Assembly: GCA_050945755.1 (NCBI GenBank)
Contig: JBMNTN010000002.1
Location: forward strand, 8,520 to 72,519
Origin: JAQVXR01 sp050945755
Lineage (GTDB): Bacteria > Bacillota > Dehalobacteriia > Dehalobacteriales > Dehalobacteriaceae
Length of the DNA stretch: 64,000 nucleotides
Direction of reading: 5' to 3'
The notes under the pieces are model-generated. The model worked only from the letters and a program-made list of their open reading frames with translations, did no database searches and was not told the DNA's origin. The first letter of the stretch is position 1. Every line of letters begins with the position of its first letter. Of the stretch, positions 8,814-17,240 are shown piece by piece. A program made the position numbers and the translations under genes.

Positions 8814-9800
8814 ATGAGTAAAGGAACAATCTTAAGTGGAATGAGATCTACAGGGAAATTGCATCTGGGACATTTGAGTGTTTTGGAAAACTGGGTGCGC
8901 CTTCAAGAAGAATACAATTGCTATTTTTTCATTGCTGATTGGCATGCTCTGACAACCGGTTTTGAAGATACATCACGAATCAAACAAAACATTCGGGATA
9001 TGGCTTTGGATTGGCTTAGCGTTGGGATTGATCCGGAGAAAAGTGCCGTCTTTGTACAATCGGATGTGAAGGAGCATGCGGAAATGCATCTGCTTCTTTC
9101 GATGACGACTCCTCTTTCCTGGCTGGAAAGGGTGCCAACTTATAAAGAACAAATTCACCAGTTTGGGCAAAAGGGGAAAGATATCTCAACTTATGGTTTT
9201 TTAGGTTATCCGCTATTAATGGCAGCAGATATTTTAGTTTACCGAGCTAATGCCGTTCCGGTAGGAGAAGATCAGCTTCCTCATTTAGAATTTTCCCGAG
9301 AAATAGTTCGGCGGTTTAATTATTTATTTAATACAGATGTGTTGATTGAACCACAAGCTCTTTTGGCTAAGGTAAAGTTGCTTCCCGGGATTGACAATCG
9401 GAAAATGAGTAAGAGTTATGGCAATGATATTTCTTTAAACGCTGATTCTAAAGAAATCCAGGCAAAGGTCAGCCAAATGATTACCGATCCGGCTAGGATT
9501 CGCAAGACAGATGTCGGACATCCTGATGTTTGTACCGTATTTACCTATCACAATTTTTATAATCAGGAAGAACAGGCAAATATCCGCGAAGATTGTTGTG
9601 GCGGGTGTATTGGTTGTGTTGCATGCAAAAAGAACTTAACAAAAAAACTGGATCAATTTATTCAACCAATCCGGGAAAGAAGGGAAGAATTGGCAGCACA
9701 GCCAAGATTAGTTGATGAAATATTAGAACATGGGGCGGAAAAAGCTCGCAAAAAAGCTGCCGAAACAATGGCTATGGTCAGGGAAGCGATGAAAATTTAA
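8814..9800 (+). CDS. trpS: Tryptophan--tRNA ligase with putative 4Fe-4S cysteine cluster
   Basis: 328 residues, class I synthetase. The HIGH-type motif is HLGH (residues 17-20) and the KMSKS motif is intact (197-201). Between about 240 and 271 lie six cysteines (C240, C261, C262, C265, C268, C271). Their spacing is close to the Cys-x22-Cys-x6-Cys-x2-Cys ligands of the 4Fe-4S cluster in Thermotoga maritima TrpRS, which lies near the anticodon-binding region. Good ribosome binding site AAAGGAGAA before ATG 8814. The stop overlaps the scpA start by one base. Confidence 0.95.
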   Translation: MSKGTILSGMRSTGKLHLGHLSVLENWVRLQEEYNCYFFIADWHALTTGFEDTSRIKQNIRDMALDWLSVGIDPEKSAVFVQSDVKEHAEMHLLLSMTTPLSWLERVPTYKEQIHQFGQKGKDISTYGFLGYPLLMAADILVYRANAVPVGEDQLPHLEFSREIVRRFNYLFNTDVLIEPQALLAKVKLLPGIDNRKMSKSYGNDISLNADSKEIQAKVSQMITDPARIRKTDVGHPDVCTVFTYHNFYNQEEQANIREDCCGGCIGCVACKKNLTKKLDQFIQPIRERREELAAQPRLVDEILEHGAEKARKKAAETMAMVREAMKI

Positions 9801-10555
9801 TGAAATATCACGTGAAGCTGGAAGTGTTTGAGGGGCCATTTGACCTTCTCTTCCACTTGATCGAAAAAAACGAAGTAGATATTTACGATATTCCAATTGC
9901 TGAAATTACTCGCCAATATATAGAGTATATGGATAGTATGCAAAAATTGGATCTCGAACTGGCCAGCGAATTTTTGGTTATGGCGGCAACTCTTCTCTCT
10001 ATTAAGGCAAAAATGCTTTTGCCAAAAGAGCCAAAGCCTATGGGATGTGATAGTAACGATACAGGGGTGGATCCCCGTGATGAATTGGTTGACAGGCTTT
10101 TGGAGTATAAAAAATATAAGATAATGGCGGAATACTTAGGAAGTTTAGAGGCAAAACAAGGAAAGGTTTTTGCCCGCCCTAACGACATGGAGTCTTTTAT
10201 CAGCCTTTTTGATGATACTAATCCATTAGAAGGGTTAACACTTTTAGATCTGGTAAAAGCACTTCAGGAAGTATGGACAAAAAAGGAACACGAAGAGCAG
10301 TTCCAAGAAATACCTCGTGAAGAGATTTCGATAAAAGAAAAGATGGATGAGATCATTGATATTCTTGATCATTCACAGGGAGTAAGTTTTCAAGCTCTTT
10401 TTGCTCATCAGGCGGGAAGAACTGAGATTGTTGTTCAATTCTTAGCACTTTTAGAGTTAGTACGTCTTCAGATGGTTACTGTTCGGCAGTCGGCAACCTG
10501 GGGAGAAATTATGATCTTTACAAGAAATAAAAATAATTGCAAACTAATGAAGTGA
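9800..10555 (+). CDS. scpA: Segregation and condensation protein A
   Basis: 251 residues, usual kleisin length. The N-terminus (VKLEVFEGPFDLLFHLIEKNEVDIYDIPIAEIT) is diagnostic; the C-terminal winged helix is seen near 180-240. ScpA links the two heads of the SMC dimer and, with ScpB, forms the condensin that compacts and separates chromosomes. It starts at the ATG that overlaps the trpS stop and is directly followed by scpB. Confidence 0.95.
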   Translation: MKYHVKLEVFEGPFDLLFHLIEKNEVDIYDIPIAEITRQYIEYMDSMQKLDLELASEFLVMAATLLSIKAKMLLPKEPKPMGCDSNDTGVDPRDELVDRLLEYKKYKIMAEYLGSLEAKQGKVFARPNDMESFISLFDDTNPLEGLTLLDLVKALQEVWTKKEHEEQFQEIPREEISIKEKMDEIIDILDHSQGVSFQALFAHQAGRTEIVVQFLALLELVRLQMVTVRQSATWGEIMIFTRNKNNCKLMK

Positions 10556-10578
10556 TGAAATATTTCTATGGGGGAAAG

Positions 10579-11115
10579 ATGTGGACTAAAATGGGCGTAC
10601 TCTTCAGCGATGATATAAAGGCAGCCATTGAATGCCTTTTGTTTGTAGCCAATGAACCGTTATCCGTTGAGAAAATTGCCGAGATTGTAGAAATTTCTCC
10701 AAAAGATGTTCAGATACTGTTGGAAGAAATCCGGCAGTATGACCAAGGCAGAGGATTTGAATTGGTAGAGATTGGAGGCGGGTGGCAAATGTGTACACGG
10801 CCTGAGTTATCAGGTTTTGTGGAAAAGCTTTATCGCCCAAAAGTAGACACTCTTTCAAAGGCAGCTTTGGAAACATTGGCTATTGTAGCCTATAGACAGC
10901 CGGTTACCAGGGCGGAAATAGAAGGTATTCGAGGCGTTAAAATTGATGGCGTCCTTAGCACTTTGCTGGAAAAGAATTTGGTGCGGGAAGTTGGACGGAA
11001 AAGTACTCCCGGAAAACCTATTTTATACGGTACAACTGTTGAATTTCTTCGTTATTTTGGTTTAAATACTTTAGAGGAACTGCCTTCCCCAGACGATTTA
11101 GCGACAGGGACATAA
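10579..11115 (+). CDS. scpB: Segregation and condensation protein B
   Basis: 178 residues from ATG 10579, which has GGGGGAAAG four bases upstream; earlier in-frame starts overlap scpA and lack a site, and ATG 10591 is an alternative. Two winged-helix domains, with the family signature LETLAIVAYRQPVTRAEIEGIRG in the second. ScpB dimers bind ScpA and complete the SMC-ScpAB condensin. Terminator follows. Confidence 0.94.
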   Translation: MWTKMGVLFSDDIKAAIECLLFVANEPLSVEKIAEIVEISPKDVQILLEEIRQYDQGRGFELVEIGGGWQMCTRPELSGFVEKLYRPKVDTLSKAALETLAIVAYRQPVTRAEIEGIRGVKIDGVLSTLLEKNLVREVGRKSTPGKPILYGTTVEFLRYFGLNTLEELPSPDDLATGT

Positions 11116-11145
11116 TCCAAAATTAATATCTTATTATTTAATAAT

Positions 11146-11175
11146 AAAGGGGCTTCTCAGAGCCTCTTTTTTATT
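11146..11175 (+). terminator. Terminator after scpB
   Basis: Nine-bp stem (11146-11154 with 11161-11169, one G-T pair), loop TCTCAG, then a T-rich tract. No gene is visible between here and 11350. Confidence 0.85.
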
Positions 11176-11349
11176 TATTTTTAAAAGGGTTACCAAATGA
11201 AGTTGTTTTCTTTAAGCCAAGTTCCAAAGCAAGCTAGTATATTCAGGAAACATTCATTTTAGAGATAACCGATCAAGTAAGCGTAATGACACCCGGACAG
11301 TTACTTCCGACATATATTGATATTAAATTGATGGCAAAGGAGGCTCTGC

Positions 11350-12330
11350 ATGGCTAGAGAGAAGCTTGCAGCAACTGTCCAATCGTTACTGAATGCCAAA
11401 AACAATGCTTTCTTAAGAGGAAGATTGTCTGAATTGGAAAAGCTATTTATTAAACAAAAGGGTTATAATAAAGCCCTTGAAACAGAAAAAAAAGTTTTTT
11501 ATGCCAAAGAACGGGCGGCAAAAGAAAGAAAGGCAAAGTATCATTCCCAGCAAACAGAAACTATTATGGGAAGAGTAATATGGTCCGGAAATTTGGCTAA
11601 AGCGAGGGTAATAGAAACAGTAACTTGGTGGTATCAGGAGTACAACCGATTGTATGCTCAAAGGCAACAGTACGATCACCAGTTAACTGTAGAAGCTAAT
11701 AATAAAGATTGGCTGATTAAAGATGATAATTATCGGACTGAACCTCAAGTAGCTACCATTCCTTGCCCGAGTAAAATGCAGTTTGATTGTCGAGAACCAT
11801 TGAGAAAAATAGGTTATGGGGTTTTTCGTAGTTACAAGTTTGACCGGAAGGCGGCCGTTGATTATGCACATCGCTGGTGGAACGGAAACAATCCGGCTTT
11901 TCGAGCATTTTCGGTTGATTGCACAAACTATGTTTCTCAAGTTTTGTATGCAGGGGGGATGCCTATGAATTTTACAGGCAAGCAAAATTCAGGATGGTGG
12001 TATCTGGGCTCCGGAGAAGAGAGCGATAAATGGAGTTATAGTTGGACTGTAGCCCATAGCTTGCGCTGGTATTTGGCCTCCGGTAAGGTTCATATTCCGG
12101 TGGAAGCAGTGGTTTCTCCAGACCGGTTGGAACCCGGGGACGTTATCTGTTATGACTGGGATGGGGATGGAGTGTGGCAACATAATACAGTTGTTGTTGG
12201 GCATAATGCAGAAGGACAGCCGTTGGTTAATGCTCATACAGTGAGTAGCCAAAATCGATTCTGGAATTACCAAGATTCCCCCGCTTGGAGTGAGAATACC
12301 CGTTATTTATTTTGGCATATTTTGATTTAG
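11350..12330 (+). CDS. Amidase-domain protein (Amidase_6 family), no signal peptide
   Basis: 326 residues. The C-terminal half (about 164-326) is a putative amidase domain with the likely nucleophile C191 in FSVDCTNYVSQVL, a histidine in WQHNTVVVGH and another in NAHTVSS, a papain-like Cys-His set. The first about 120 residues are highly charged and probably helical. Related Bacillus proteins such as YhbB are secreted, but no signal peptide or membrane segment is seen here, so the site of action is unclear. A strong AAAGGAGG precedes ATG 11350. It stands alone, between the scpB terminator and the sporulation genes ytfI-ytfJ-dacF; a role in spore cell-wall turnover is only a guess. Confidence 0.75.
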   Translation: MAREKLAATVQSLLNAKNNAFLRGRLSELEKLFIKQKGYNKALETEKKVFYAKERAAKERKAKYHSQQTETIMGRVIWSGNLAKARVIETVTWWYQEYNRLYAQRQQYDHQLTVEANNKDWLIKDDNYRTEPQVATIPCPSKMQFDCREPLRKIGYGVFRSYKFDRKAAVDYAHRWWNGNNPAFRAFSVDCTNYVSQVLYAGGMPMNFTGKQNSGWWYLGSGEESDKWSYSWTVAHSLRWYLASGKVHIPVEAVVSPDRLEPGDVICYDWDGDGVWQHNTVVVGHNAEGQPLVNAHTVSSQNRFWNYQDSPAWSENTRYLFWHILI

Positions 12331-12519
12331 CATTATGGATTTTTGGCTTTTGCATTTAAGCTAGAATTAAATAATAAATAAGCAAAATAAGAATTTCGGA
12401 TTAGGATTTCTTTTTTGTAATTCGAGATATGAGATGCAACGTTAATTGAAGAATAGGTCTCTAGAAACAGTGGCAATATATAACATAACCTCAAGAAAAA
12501 TCTTCTAAGGTGTAAAGGG

Positions 12520-13198
12520 ATGACAATAATCAAAATTATTTTGATAATTATTACGGTGGCTTTTTTTTTAAGCGTGTTGCCTTTCCGGTTTCATATTCGT
12601 TACCATAAAAAAGGAAAGGATGATTACCTTTGATGTCGCTTGGCAGGCGATTCCAGGCGTCTGGGGGGTTAAAATAGAAATTCCCTTTATTCAAATCAAA
12701 CCAAAATTTTTGGGGTCTGTTTTTCGTATGGTTGCTGAGCTTGAGGGAGAAAAGGGATCGTTAATAAAGGAAAAACGAGAGAACATAGAAATTGATCCGG
12801 ATTTTATAAAAAGAACAGTAATAGCTTTGCCTCATGTAGTGGGAAAAATTAGGGAAGTAAAAAGAGTGTTAATGTGGTTTATGGGGAAAGTTTACATACG
12901 AAGTTTTAAATGGGTCACAGAATTTGGTACCAGTGAACCGGCAAAAACGGGAATTATGATTGGCCTTCTTTGGTCAGCTAAGTCTCTGATCTATGGCTTT
13001 TTGCAGAAATCACTGGGTAGGATGCCGCGTTTTTCGAAGATCAATATAATTCCCAACTTTCAGAATTCGGTTTTGGCTTGGGATATGGATTGCATATTTG
13101 ATGTTTCCTGCGGTCATATTATCATTGGCGGGATAAAAATGATGTGGTATTTATTTATTAAAAAAGGGGGTAGAGGCCTTGAGCGACCATCCCATTGA
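12520..13198 (+). CDS. ytfI: DUF2953 protein (YtfI-like), reading frame split by a +1 shift
   Basis: Two overlapping frames together make one DUF2953 protein. Frame 1 starts at ATG 12520 (AAAGGG upstream) and encodes a membrane helix followed by LPFRFHIRYHKKGKDDYL, ending at TGA 12631-12633. Frame 2 (open from before 12620 to 13198) continues with DVAWQAIPGVWGVKIEIP, exactly where family members go on after the conserved basic-DD segment. Reading CTT at 12628, skipping one T and resuming at GAT 12632 restores a protein of about 225 residues. The position directly before ytfJ is the same as in B. subtilis. CTT-TGA is also the slip site of the prfB programmed +1 frameshift, so this could be recoding, a true mutation or a sequencing error. 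An alternative annotation is a 192-residue protein from ATG 12620. Confidence 0.7.
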
Positions 13199-13616
13199 AA
13201 GTTTGATGAAAACAGCGATGGAAAGTATTAAAGAAATGGTGGATGTAAATACTGTTGTAGGCGACCCGGTTGAGACTCCGGATGGGACAGTAATTATTCC
13301 TATTTCCCGTGTTTCCTGTGGTTTTGCTGCCGGAGGAGGGGAGTATGACACTCAAGCACCGGAAAACAAAACAGAGTTAAATAAGCTTCCCTTCGGGGGA
13401 GGGAGCGGGGCAGGGGTATCTGTTCAACCGATGGGTTTTTTGGTTGTGGGTAATAACCAAATTAGACTCCTGCCTGTTGACGGCAACATGGTCATTGATC
13501 GGTTAATTGATGTCGCACCCCAAGTTCTAAATCAGGTACAATCTCTTTTTGGAAAAAATAAAAACAATGGGAGTACAACCACCGGGACAACTACGATGGC
13601 AGGGGGTAGTATTTAA
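13179..13616 (+). CDS. ytfJ: GerW/YtfJ family sporulation protein
   Basis: 145 residues starting at TTG 13179 with AGGGGG upstream, overlapping the DUF2953 frame by 20 bases. The N-terminal signature (ESLMKTAMESIKEMVDVNTVVGDP) and the glycine-rich centre FAAGGGEY and GGGSGAGVSVQPMGFLVV are typical of YtfJ, a forespore protein that in Bacillus (GerW) is needed for germination with some nutrients and interacts with the cortex-lytic system. The C-terminus is a low-complexity Asn/Thr/Gly tail. Confidence 0.92.
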   Translation: MSDHPIESLMKTAMESIKEMVDVNTVVGDPVETPDGTVIIPISRVSCGFAAGGGEYDTQAPENKTELNKLPFGGGSGAGVSVQPMGFLVVGNNQIRLLPVDGNMVIDRLIDVAPQVLNQVQSLFGKNKNNGSTTTGTTTMAGGSI

Positions 13617-13659
13617 GCAGCCGTTACTAAATTAAAAATCTATAAAAAACAAGCATTGG

Positions 13660-13699
13660 AAAAGGAAATCATGTGCAAGGCACTAGGTTTCCTTTTAAC
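13660..13699 (+). terminator. Probable terminator after ytfJ
   Basis: Inverted repeat: nine bp (13660-13668 with 13688-13696) with an inner GTGC/GCAC stem, followed after AACA by six Ts. The whole 13617-13791 gap holds this and the dacF ribosome binding site. Confidence 0.6.
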
Positions 13700-13791
13700 A
13701 TTTTTTCTAACTTTTTCTTGAAGGATTATTACCGTGATAAAAAGAATTAAATATATTTGTTTGAATTTGGTCAAGTTTATGGAGGTGCCCA

Positions 13792-14925
13792 TTGAAAAAA
13801 AATATCAACATGCTGATTATCGTATGTATAATACTTTTCTTATATCCTGCTGCTGTTTTTGCAGGTCCGGAATTAAATGCCAAAGCAGCTATTCTTATTG
13901 ATGCCGAGACAGGACGAGTACTGTTTGAAAAAAATTCCCAAGAACGACTTCCTATCGCCAGTACCACCAAAATAACCACCGCACTCATTACTTTAGAACG
14001 AGAAAAAAACCTGCAGAAAAGAGTTACTGTACCGGCAGATTTTATTAATCCGGGAGAGGCAGGAATCTGGCTGGAGCCGGGGGAACGACATACCTTGGAA
14101 GATCTCCTTTATGCCCTCCTGTTAAGATCAGCAAATGATGCTGCCTCTGTAATTGCTACGGCAGTTGGAGGATCGGAGGCTGGCTTTGTTCAATTAATGA
14201 ATGATAAGGTCAGGGAATTAGGTTTGAAAGATACTCATTATGTCAATCCTCACGGTCTTCATGATGATAACCATTACTCATCTGCATATGATTTGGCGAT
14301 GATAACGAGGGAAGCCCTGACTTACAAAGAATTTAGGAAAATGATTATTACAGATAGACATATTTTACCTTGGCCGGGACATGAATATTCTCGGGTGGTA
14401 CATAATAGGAATGAGCTTTTGGATACATTTGACGGAGCAGATGGAGTTAAAACCGGTTATACACGACAAGCAGGCAGTTGTCTGGTTGGTTCTGCCACCC
14501 GGGACGGGATGCAGTTGGTTGCGATAGTTCTTCATTCTAATGGAATGTATGATGAAACAGCGAAACTATTGGAATATGGATTCGAAAACTATGAGGCACA
14601 ACAATTATTTTCCAAAGGAAAAGTATTTGGAAAGATCCCTGTAGAGTTTGGTGAGAAAAGTGAAGTAAGAGTAGTAGCCGCTCGTGGCATCTCGACTACC
14701 GTCCAAAAAGCAGAAAGGGATAAAGTGGAACAAAGAATCAATCTACCTGAGAAGTTACAAGCCCCAATTGAAAAAGGGCAAAATTTAGGTACTGTAACAG
14801 TAAAGGTAGGGACCGATACTTTTTTACGGGCTGACTTGATTGCCGACGAAAGTGTTAAGCAAAGTTCATTTTTGGCTTCTCTTTGGTATACAATCATAAA
14901 TGTGTTTCAATTTTTTCTGTCATAA
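13792..14925 (+). CDS. dacF: D-alanyl-D-alanine carboxypeptidase (DacF type)
   Basis: 377 residues. Signal peptide of about 24 residues ending VFA. Low-molecular-weight penicillin-binding protein with the three serine-peptidase motifs: S57-T-T-K60, S113-A-N115 and K220-T-G222. A PBP5-type C-terminal beta domain follows (about 275-350) and the end is an amphipathic helix that can anchor to the outer face of the membrane. It trims the terminal D-alanine from peptidoglycan stem peptides, lowering cross-linking of the spore cortex. TTG start with GGAGGTG. Placement next to spmA and spmB, as in Bacillus and Clostridium, supports a sporulation role. Confidence 0.92.
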   Translation: MKKNINMLIIVCIILFLYPAAVFAGPELNAKAAILIDAETGRVLFEKNSQERLPIASTTKITTALITLEREKNLQKRVTVPADFINPGEAGIWLEPGERHTLEDLLYALLLRSANDAASVIATAVGGSEAGFVQLMNDKVRELGLKDTHYVNPHGLHDDNHYSSAYDLAMITREALTYKEFRKMIITDRHILPWPGHEYSRVVHNRNELLDTFDGADGVKTGYTRQAGSCLVGSATRDGMQLVAIVLHSNGMYDETAKLLEYGFENYEAQQLFSKGKVFGKIPVEFGEKSEVRVVAARGISTTVQKAERDKVEQRINLPEKLQAPIEKGQNLGTVTVKVGTDTFLRADLIADESVKQSSFLASLWYTIINVFQFFLS

Positions 14926-14934
14926 CACATGAAC

Positions 14935-14963
14935 GAGGCCGGGATTTTCCGGCCTCATTTTTT
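14935..14963 (+). terminator. Terminator after dacF
   Basis: Perfect eight-bp G+C-rich stem (14935-14942 with 14949-14956), loop GATTTT, T-run. Some read-through to spmA may occur because that gene has no obvious promoter. Confidence 0.9.
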
Positions 14964-15030
14964 ATTGTGCATAATTAAACGGTTGTCCTCATAAGGATTG
15001 GAAAGCAATATTTACAGGGAGAGGGCATTG

Positions 15031-15627
15031 TTGGTTAACCTAATTTGGCTGTTCCTTTTGTTAACAGGGATAATTGTGGCAGGTATGTCTGGTAGGATTG
15101 AAATTGTTACAGAATCGGCCCTTCGGGCTGCACAGACTGGGGTAAATACTGCTTTGGAGATTATTGGTGTAATGACCCTCTGGCTGGGTTTATTAAAGCT
15201 TGCTGAAAAATCCGGTCTGGTAACAATTATTGCAAAATTGGTTCGTCCCATAGCAGTAATCCTATTTCCCAGTATCCCCAAAAACAGCCCGGCTCTGGGT
15301 TCAATAATTATGAATTTGAGTGCTAATATTTTAGGATTAGGTAATGCAGCTACCCCTTTTGGATTAAAGGCAATGAGTCAGCTTCAGGAACTGAATCCAA
15401 ACAAGGAAGAGGCTTCTGATGCTATGATTACATTTCTTGCCTTAAATACTTCCTGTATCACATTGATTCCGGCCATGGTCATCAGCCTGCGTGTAACGGC
15501 AGGCTCGGCAAATCCTGTAGAAATTGTCAGCACTACTATCCTCGCCACAGCTTGTGGAACAGTAGTGGCAATTATTTTAGACCGATTTATCCGTAAGCGA
15601 TATTACCGGAAGAAAGATAAGAGGTGA
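15031..15627 (+). CDS. spmA: Spore maturation protein A
   Basis: 198 residues from TTG 15031, chosen because AGGGAGAGGG lies just upstream and because the protein then begins MVNLIW, like MVNIIW of B. subtilis SpmA; an earlier in-frame TTG at 14998 would add 11 residues. It has several membrane helices and the nucleoside-transporter-gate (Gate) fold signature GLGNAATPFGLKAM near 107-120. SpmA and SpmB are needed for proper spore core dehydration and heat resistance. The stop lies within the ribosome binding region of spmB. Confidence 0.92.
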   Translation: MVNLIWLFLLLTGIIVAGMSGRIEIVTESALRAAQTGVNTALEIIGVMTLWLGLLKLAEKSGLVTIIAKLVRPIAVILFPSIPKNSPALGSIIMNLSANILGLGNAATPFGLKAMSQLQELNPNKEEASDAMITFLALNTSCITLIPAMVISLRVTAGSANPVEIVSTTILATACGTVVAIILDRFIRKRYYRKKDKR

Positions 15628-15632
15628 GAATT

Positions 15633-16166
15633 ATGATTGATCTTTTAACCCAAGTATCCCGTTGGGCAATTCCCGTGCTCTTATTTATTATTCCTGCTTA
15701 TGCTTATATAAAAAAAGTCAATGTATATGAGGTCTTTGTTGAGGGGGCACAAGAGGGATTTACTACTGCAGTGAGGATTCTTCCATATCTCGTGGGAATG
15801 CTGGTAGCGATTGGAGTATTCAGAGCTTCCGGCGCTATGGATTATCTTATAAAAATTATTTATCCTGTTACAGTTTTGTTGGGAATTCCGGGAGAGGTTT
15901 TACCCCTGGCGTTGATGAGGCCTTTATCCGGCAGTGGTGCATTAGGTATCACGGCAGAACTGATTCAAACATACGGGCCGGATTCTTTTATCGGACGAGT
16001 AGCGTCTACGATGCAGGGCAGCACAGACACTACTTTTTATGTTTTAACGGTATATTTTGGATCCGTAGGAATTAAAAAATTTCGTCATGCCGTAACAGTG
16101 GGTTTAGCTGCTGATATTACCAGTTTTCTTGCTTCCGTTTTTATTTGTCATCTGGTATTCGGGTAA
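15633..16166 (+). CDS. spmB: Spore maturation protein B
   Basis: 177 residues from ATG 15633, with GAGGTGA ideally placed; a GTG nine bases earlier is part of that site. Polytopic membrane protein with the family motifs RASGAMDYLIKIIYP and RPLSGSGALG followed by STMQGSTDTTFYVL. Works with SpmA in spore core dehydration. Coupled to spmA (5 bases apart). Confidence 0.93.
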   Translation: MIDLLTQVSRWAIPVLLFIIPAYAYIKKVNVYEVFVEGAQEGFTTAVRILPYLVGMLVAIGVFRASGAMDYLIKIIYPVTVLLGIPGEVLPLALMRPLSGSGALGITAELIQTYGPDSFIGRVASTMQGSTDTTFYVLTVYFGSVGIKKFRHAVTVGLAADITSFLASVFICHLVFG

Positions 16167-16233
16167 GTCGAATTGAATAACGAGGGAAAAATTGTTATAC
16201 TTTTGCCAAAATCCCATAAGATGAGGTGGCAAC

Positions 16234-16953
16234 TTGGAAGAACGGCTGCAAAAAATTTTGGCTCATGCTGGAGTGGCTTCCCGGCGAGCTTGCGAAGAAT
16301 TGATCCTCTCTGGCAAAGTTAAAGTGGACGGCAGGGTTGTCCGGGAACTAGGGACAAAAGTTGATCCGGATAAGAATTGTATAGAGGTAGATGGTAAAAT
16401 AATCGAGTCAAAAGAGGAACCGGTGTATATTTTATTATATAAACCTTCCGGTTATGTCAGCACAGTCTATGATCCTCATAGCAGGCCGACAGTTCTAGAT
16501 TTAGTTAAGGATATTAAAGCTCGGATTTATCCGGTAGGACGGCTGGATTATGATACTTCCGGACTGCTACTGATGACAAATGATGGGGAATTGACTAATA
16601 AATTAATTCACCCCAGCCGGGAAGTTGAGAAGGTTTATCATGCCTTGGTAAAAGGCATACCCTCTATGCACGAACTATCCCATTTAAGTAAGGGAATATT
16701 TCTAGAAGACGGTAAAACGGCTCCAGCCCGGGTTTGTCTCAAAAAAATCCAGGGGAGAAATGCCCTTATTGAAATTGCTATTCATGAGGGGAAGAATCGA
16801 CAGGTGAAAAGAATGTTTGATGCTTTAGGATATCCTGTTTTAAGGCTAAAGAGGGTGGCTTTTGCATTTCTTACTTTGGACCGATTGACACCCGGCAAGT
16901 GGCGCTATTTACGTCCACATGAGGTGGAAGATTTAAAGAAATTAAAAAGATAA
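16234..16953 (+). CDS. rluB: 23S rRNA pseudouridine synthase (RluB family)
   Basis: 239 residues. N-terminal S4 RNA-binding domain (residues 1-60, HAGVASRRACEELILSGKV), then the RsuA/RluB catalytic domain with the active-site aspartate in GRLDYDTSGLLLMTNDGEL. Expected to convert a uridine of the 23S rRNA peptidyl-transferase region to pseudouridine. TTG start with GAGGTGG. This gene follows spmAB in many Firmicutes. It is convergent with the next gene. Confidence 0.92.
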   Translation: MEERLQKILAHAGVASRRACEELILSGKVKVDGRVVRELGTKVDPDKNCIEVDGKIIESKEEPVYILLYKPSGYVSTVYDPHSRPTVLDLVKDIKARIYPVGRLDYDTSGLLLMTNDGELTNKLIHPSREVEKVYHALVKGIPSMHELSHLSKGIFLEDGKTAPARVCLKKIQGRNALIEIAIHEGKNRQVKRMFDALGYPVLRLKRVAFAFLTLDRLTPGKWRYLRPHEVEDLKKLKR

Positions 16954-17090
16954 AACTAAAATTCCAGGTGTATAAAAAACCGTTATCTGCATTAATTTCG
17001 ATAAATATTTTTCTTTTAAAAAGGTATTTAAATTTTAAAAGTGGAACATTAGCAAAAATGGAAAAAGAGTGCGGGTGCTATAAAAATAGA

Positions 17091-17127
17091 ATTGGCGCTT
17101 GTTTAAGGCAAGCGAGTTTGCGCCAAT
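17091..17127. terminator. Hairpin between convergent genes, probable bidirectional terminator
   Basis: ATTGGCGC (17091-17098) pairs with GCGCCAAT (17120-17127), with an inner CTTG/CAAG stem. A T-rich stretch lies on the plus side (CCTTTTAG) and a better one on the minus side (TCTATTTTTAT). It separates rluB from the minus-strand gene. The rest of 16954-17240 shows nothing else. Confidence 0.6.
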
Positions 17128-17240
17128 CCTTTTAGTACTTACTCATACAAAATTTTTTGTCTGAAACCCTTGCTAGCGTAAAAACTCAAATGCCATTTCA
17201 AAATCTACATGCACTCTGCCGGTTTTTGCGCAAGTATTTT

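Noticed and set aside
12620..13198. A complete 192-residue DUF2953 protein from ATG 12620
   Set aside because: The ATG lies inside the conserved KDDYL region of the other frame, lacks the membrane helix and has no separate ribosome binding site; the split-frame view explains the sequence better. Kept only as an alternative.
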